Positions 61,793 to 64,000 of a DNA stretch of 64,000 nucleotides are shown in pieces. Position numbers and translations under genes: made by a program. Location: positions 124,001-188,000 of the forward strand of contig NZ_JAJEQE010000001.1 of the NCBI RefSeq assembly GCF_020687205.1. Direction: 5' to 3'. Each line of letters begins with the position of its first letter. Position 1 is the first letter of the stretch. The DNA comes from Hominisplanchenecus faecis. Lineage in GTDB: Bacteria; Bacillota; Clostridia; Lachnospirales; Lachnospiraceae. The notes under the pieces were generated by a model. The model did no database searches, had not been told where the DNA came from, and saw nothing but the letters and a program-made list of their open reading frames with translations.

Positions 61793-63778
61793 CTACTCTT
61801 CTGTCTCCTGCAAATGCTTTTTCAACATGATCATACGATCACGAAGCTCTGCTGCCTTTTCAAAATCAAGCTCTGCTGCCGCTTTTTTCATCTGTTTCTG
61901 CGTTTTCGCAATCTCGCTCTCCAGTTCCTTGCAATTCATGGATTCCGGATCTTTTTCCGGCTCAGCCTCTTTTTCTACATTTTTCGAAATACTGATCAGA
62001 TCGCGAACCGCTTTCTTGATGCTCCGCGGCGTTATATTATGTTCTTTATTATATTTCTCTTGGATTGTCCTTCTTCGCTCGGTTTCCTCGATTGCCGCTT
62101 TCATCGAATCTGTCATTACATCCGCATACATGATCACATGACCGTCCACATTTCGTGCTGCACGGCCGATCGTCTGCACCAGTGAAGTCTCCGAACGCAA
62201 AAATCCCTCTTTATCCGCATCCAGAATGGCAACCAGCGTAATCTCCGGAATGTCAAGACCTTCTCGCAGCAAATTGATACCGACCAGTACATCAAATACA
62301 TTAAGCCGCATATCCCGGATGATCTCTGTTCGTTCCAGCGTATCAATATCCGAATGCAGATAACGAACACGGATGCCGATTTCTTTCATATAATCGGTTA
62401 AGTCCTCTGCCATACGCTTTGTCAGTGTTGTGATCAGAATCTTATTTCCTTTTTCGACTTCTTTGTTGACTTCTCCGATCAGATCATCAATCTGCCCTTC
62501 GACCGGACGTACTTCTACTTTCGGATCTAGTAGTCCGGTCGGCCTTATGATCTGCTCAGCACGCAAAAGTTCATGTTCTGCCTCGTACTGTCCCGGTGTC
62601 GCCGATACAAACAGAATCTGATCGATCTTATTTTCAAATTCTTCAAAATTCAGCGGTCGGTTATCCTTCGCAGACGGTAAACGGAAACCATAGTCTACCA
62701 ACGTACTTTTTCTGGACTGATCTCCCGCATACATCGCCCCAATCTGCGGGACTGTTTTGTGTGACTCGTCTATTATAATAAGGAAGTCATCCGGAAAATA
62801 ATCCATCAGCGTGTGCGGCGTAGCTCCCGGCTCCAGCCCTGACAGATGTCTGGAATAATTCTCAATCCCGGAACAGAATCCGGTCTCTTTGAGCATCTCA
62901 ATGTCAAAATTTGTCCGTTCCGCAATTCGCTGTGCTTCAATCAATTTATCTTCTCTCTTGAAATAGCGTACACGCTCATCCAGCTCTTCCTCTATATGTT
63001 TCGCAGCCTCCAGAATTTTATCCATCGGCACAACATAATGCGATGCCGGAAAAACAGCGATATGTTCCAGTGCACAGCGGCTCTTTCCGGTCAGCACATC
63101 GATCTCGGTGATCCGGTCGATCTCATCTCCGAAAAACTCCACACGATACGCATATTCATCCGATTCTGCCGGAAAAATCTCCAGCACATCGCCATGCACG
63201 CGAAACGTTCCGCGATGAAAATCCATATCATTTCGATCATAATGCAGGTCAATCAGCTTGTGGATCACCTCATCCCGATCCCTCTCCATACCGGGCCGCA
63301 GAGACAGTACCATATTCTTATAATCCACCGGGCTGCCCAGCCCATAGATACAGGATACACTGGAAATGATGATTACATCCCTCCGCTCCGCCAGTGCCGT
63401 TGTTGCCGAAAGACGCAGCTTGTCAATCTCATCGTTGATGGAAGAATCCTTCGCAATATAAGTGTCAGAAGACGGTACATACGCCTCCGGCTGATAATAA
63501 TCATAATAGGAGACAAAATATTCCACTGCGTTCTCCGGGAAGAATTCCTTAAACTCGCCATATAACTGAGCCGCAAGTGTCTTATTATGAGCAATGATCA
63601 GTGTCGGCTTGTTCAGCTGCTGAATAACATTTGCCATCGTAAATGTCTTTCCGGAGCCGGTAACTCCAAGCAATGTCTCACATTGGTTTCCTTCCCGAAA
63701 TCCTTCAACCAGCTCCCTGATTGCTTCCGGCTGGTCACCGGTCGGTTTGTATTCCGATACTAATTCAAAATGATCCAT
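61793..63778 (-). CDS. uvrB: Excinuclease ABC subunit B
   Basis: UvrB verifies the lesion and loads UvrC. The 661-residue protein has Walker [14 protein letters not shown] (about 39-51), the damage-probing beta-hairpin [18 protein letters not shown] (about 92-109), helicase motifs through [14 protein letters not shown] (about 535) and a C-terminal UVR domain (about 615-655: [30 protein letters not shown]). AGGAGG precedes the ATG. It forms an operon with uvrA. I find no convincing LexA box in the 220 bases upstream that are visible. Confidence 0.97.
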   Translation of the reverse strand: MDHFELVSEYKPTGDQPEAIRELVEGFREGNQCETLLGVTGSGKTFTMANVIQQLNKPTLIIAHNKTLAAQLYGEFKEFFPENAVEYFVSYYDYYQPEAYVPSSDTYIAKDSSINDEIDKLRLSATTALAERRDVIIISSVSCIYGLGSPVDYKNMVLSLRPGMERDRDEVIHKLIDLHYDRNDMDFHRGTFRVHGDVLEIFPAESDEYAYRVEFFGDEIDRITEIDVLTGKSRCALEHIAVFPASHYVVPMDKILEAAKHIEEELDERVRYFKREDKLIEAQRIAERTNFDIEMLKETGFCSGIENYSRHLSGLEPGATPHTLMDYFPDDFLIIIDESHKTVPQIGAMYAGDQSRKSTLVDYGFRLPSAKDNRPLNFEEFENKIDQILFVSATPGQYEAEHELLRAEQIIRPTGLLDPKVEVRPVEGQIDDLIGEVNKEVEKGNKILITTLTKRMAEDLTDYMKEIGIRVRYLHSDIDTLERTEIIRDMRLNVFDVLVGINLLREGLDIPEITLVAILDADKEGFLRSETSLVQTIGRAARNVDGHVIMYADVMTDSMKAAIEETERRRTIQEKYNKEHNITPRSIKKAVRDLISISKNVEKEAEPEKDPESMNCKELESEIAKTQKQMKKAAAELDFEKAAELRDRMIMLKKHLQETEE

Positions 63779-63919
63779 ACAGACCTCCTGAGTAAGTCAT
63801 ATTTCTTCTATTTCTATACAATTTAAGTTAAACGCACGCGAAACAAAACATAAGTCTGCACGCTGTCACGTTTTTCCTTGCTTAGTATTGTTACCCAATC
63901 AGTATATCATTCATAAAGA

Positions 63920-63961
63920 AAAAAGTACAGAACAAAATCGAATATTTGTTCTGTACTTTTT
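63920..63961. terminator. Bidirectional terminator hairpin upstream of uvrB
   Basis: A perfect 17-bp inverted repeat, AAAAAGTACAGAACAAA with TTTGTTCTGTACTTTTT, around an 8-base loop. A-tracts and T-tracts lie at its ends. It probably ends the gene located beyond the window edge and insulates the uvrBA operon. Confidence 0.75.
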
Positions 63962-64000
63962 CTGTTTCTTAAGACATCACACTTACAAACCTTACGTGTA

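Noticed and set aside
62846-63565. 239-codon plus-strand ORF antisense to uvrB
   Set aside because: UvrB is complete on the other strand, and the antisense product has no signal or family pattern.
63939-63952. LexA-box-like match (CGAATATTTGTTCT) upstream of uvrB
   Set aside because: It lies inside the loop and right arm of a perfect 17-bp terminator hairpin and misses key positions of the Firmicutes consensus, so the terminator explains it better.

Overview
The window looks like the chromosome of a low-to-mid GC anaerobic Firmicute of the Lachnospiraceae (Clostridia). Supporting signs are GGAGG-type ribosome binding sites on most genes, choline-binding-like cell wall repeats, a PcrA/UvrA/UvrB set, YerC, DUF1836, DUF5685/J-domain pairs and a ribitol teichoic acid cluster. 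I cannot fix the genus from sequence alone. Almost all genes are on the minus strand.

Region 1 (1 to about 16.2 kb) is one end of an integrative and conjugative element of the Tn1549-like type, sitting against the 3' end of the chromosomal 23S rRNA methyltransferase gene rlmD/rumA. Read from the chromosome inward it has a DUF6075-like gene, a small gene, parA, parB, a RepA_N-type initiator repA, a DUF6050 membrane protein, an XRE regulator, two sigma-70-like regulators, a giant LPXTG-type surface protein with about 13 CnaB repeats, PcfB and the VirD4 coupling protein. virD4 is broken after its DPKG motif by a group II intron with its own reverse transcriptase; the intron and the rest of the element continue beyond base 1. 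The middle of repA carries nine tandem iterons with an exact 23-bp period, which is not a multiple of three and is therefore likely a DNA-level replication origin.

Region 2 (16.2 to 30.1 kb) is chromosomal housekeeping: rlmD, a small membrane protein, pcrA, a PAP2 phosphatase, DUF1836 and YerC regulators, a nucleotidyltransferase, an orphan NMT1/THI5-type lipoprotein, shikimate kinase, a membrane-anchored C39-like peptidase, and an operon of a surface protein with InlB-like repeats, DUF5685 and a J-domain protein.

Region 3 (30.2 to 50.1 kb) is a cell-envelope polymer cluster: UDP-galactopyranose mutase, several glycosyltransferases, three CDP-polyol phosphotransferase-family proteins (one fused to a family 2 glycosyltransferase), TarI and TarJ for CDP-ribitol, the TagG/TagH exporter, a polyprenyl-phosphate sugar-1-phosphate transferase and a membrane protein that seems split in two. 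It ends with a divergent pair of cell-wall enzymes, an amidase and an L,D-transpeptidase, sharing the same wall-binding repeats.

Region 4 (50.1 to 64 kb) holds HPr, the c-di-AMP genes cdaA/cdaR in a tightly overlapping operon with two unknown membrane proteins, comF, recD2, an MreB homologue, and uvrA/uvrB. Between mreB and uvrA lies an 825-bp non-coding stretch with a candidate three-hairpin small RNA and a roughly 285-bp element built as one very long inverted repeat around a GC-richer structured core. With the repA iterons, this is the most interesting unexplained signal in the window.
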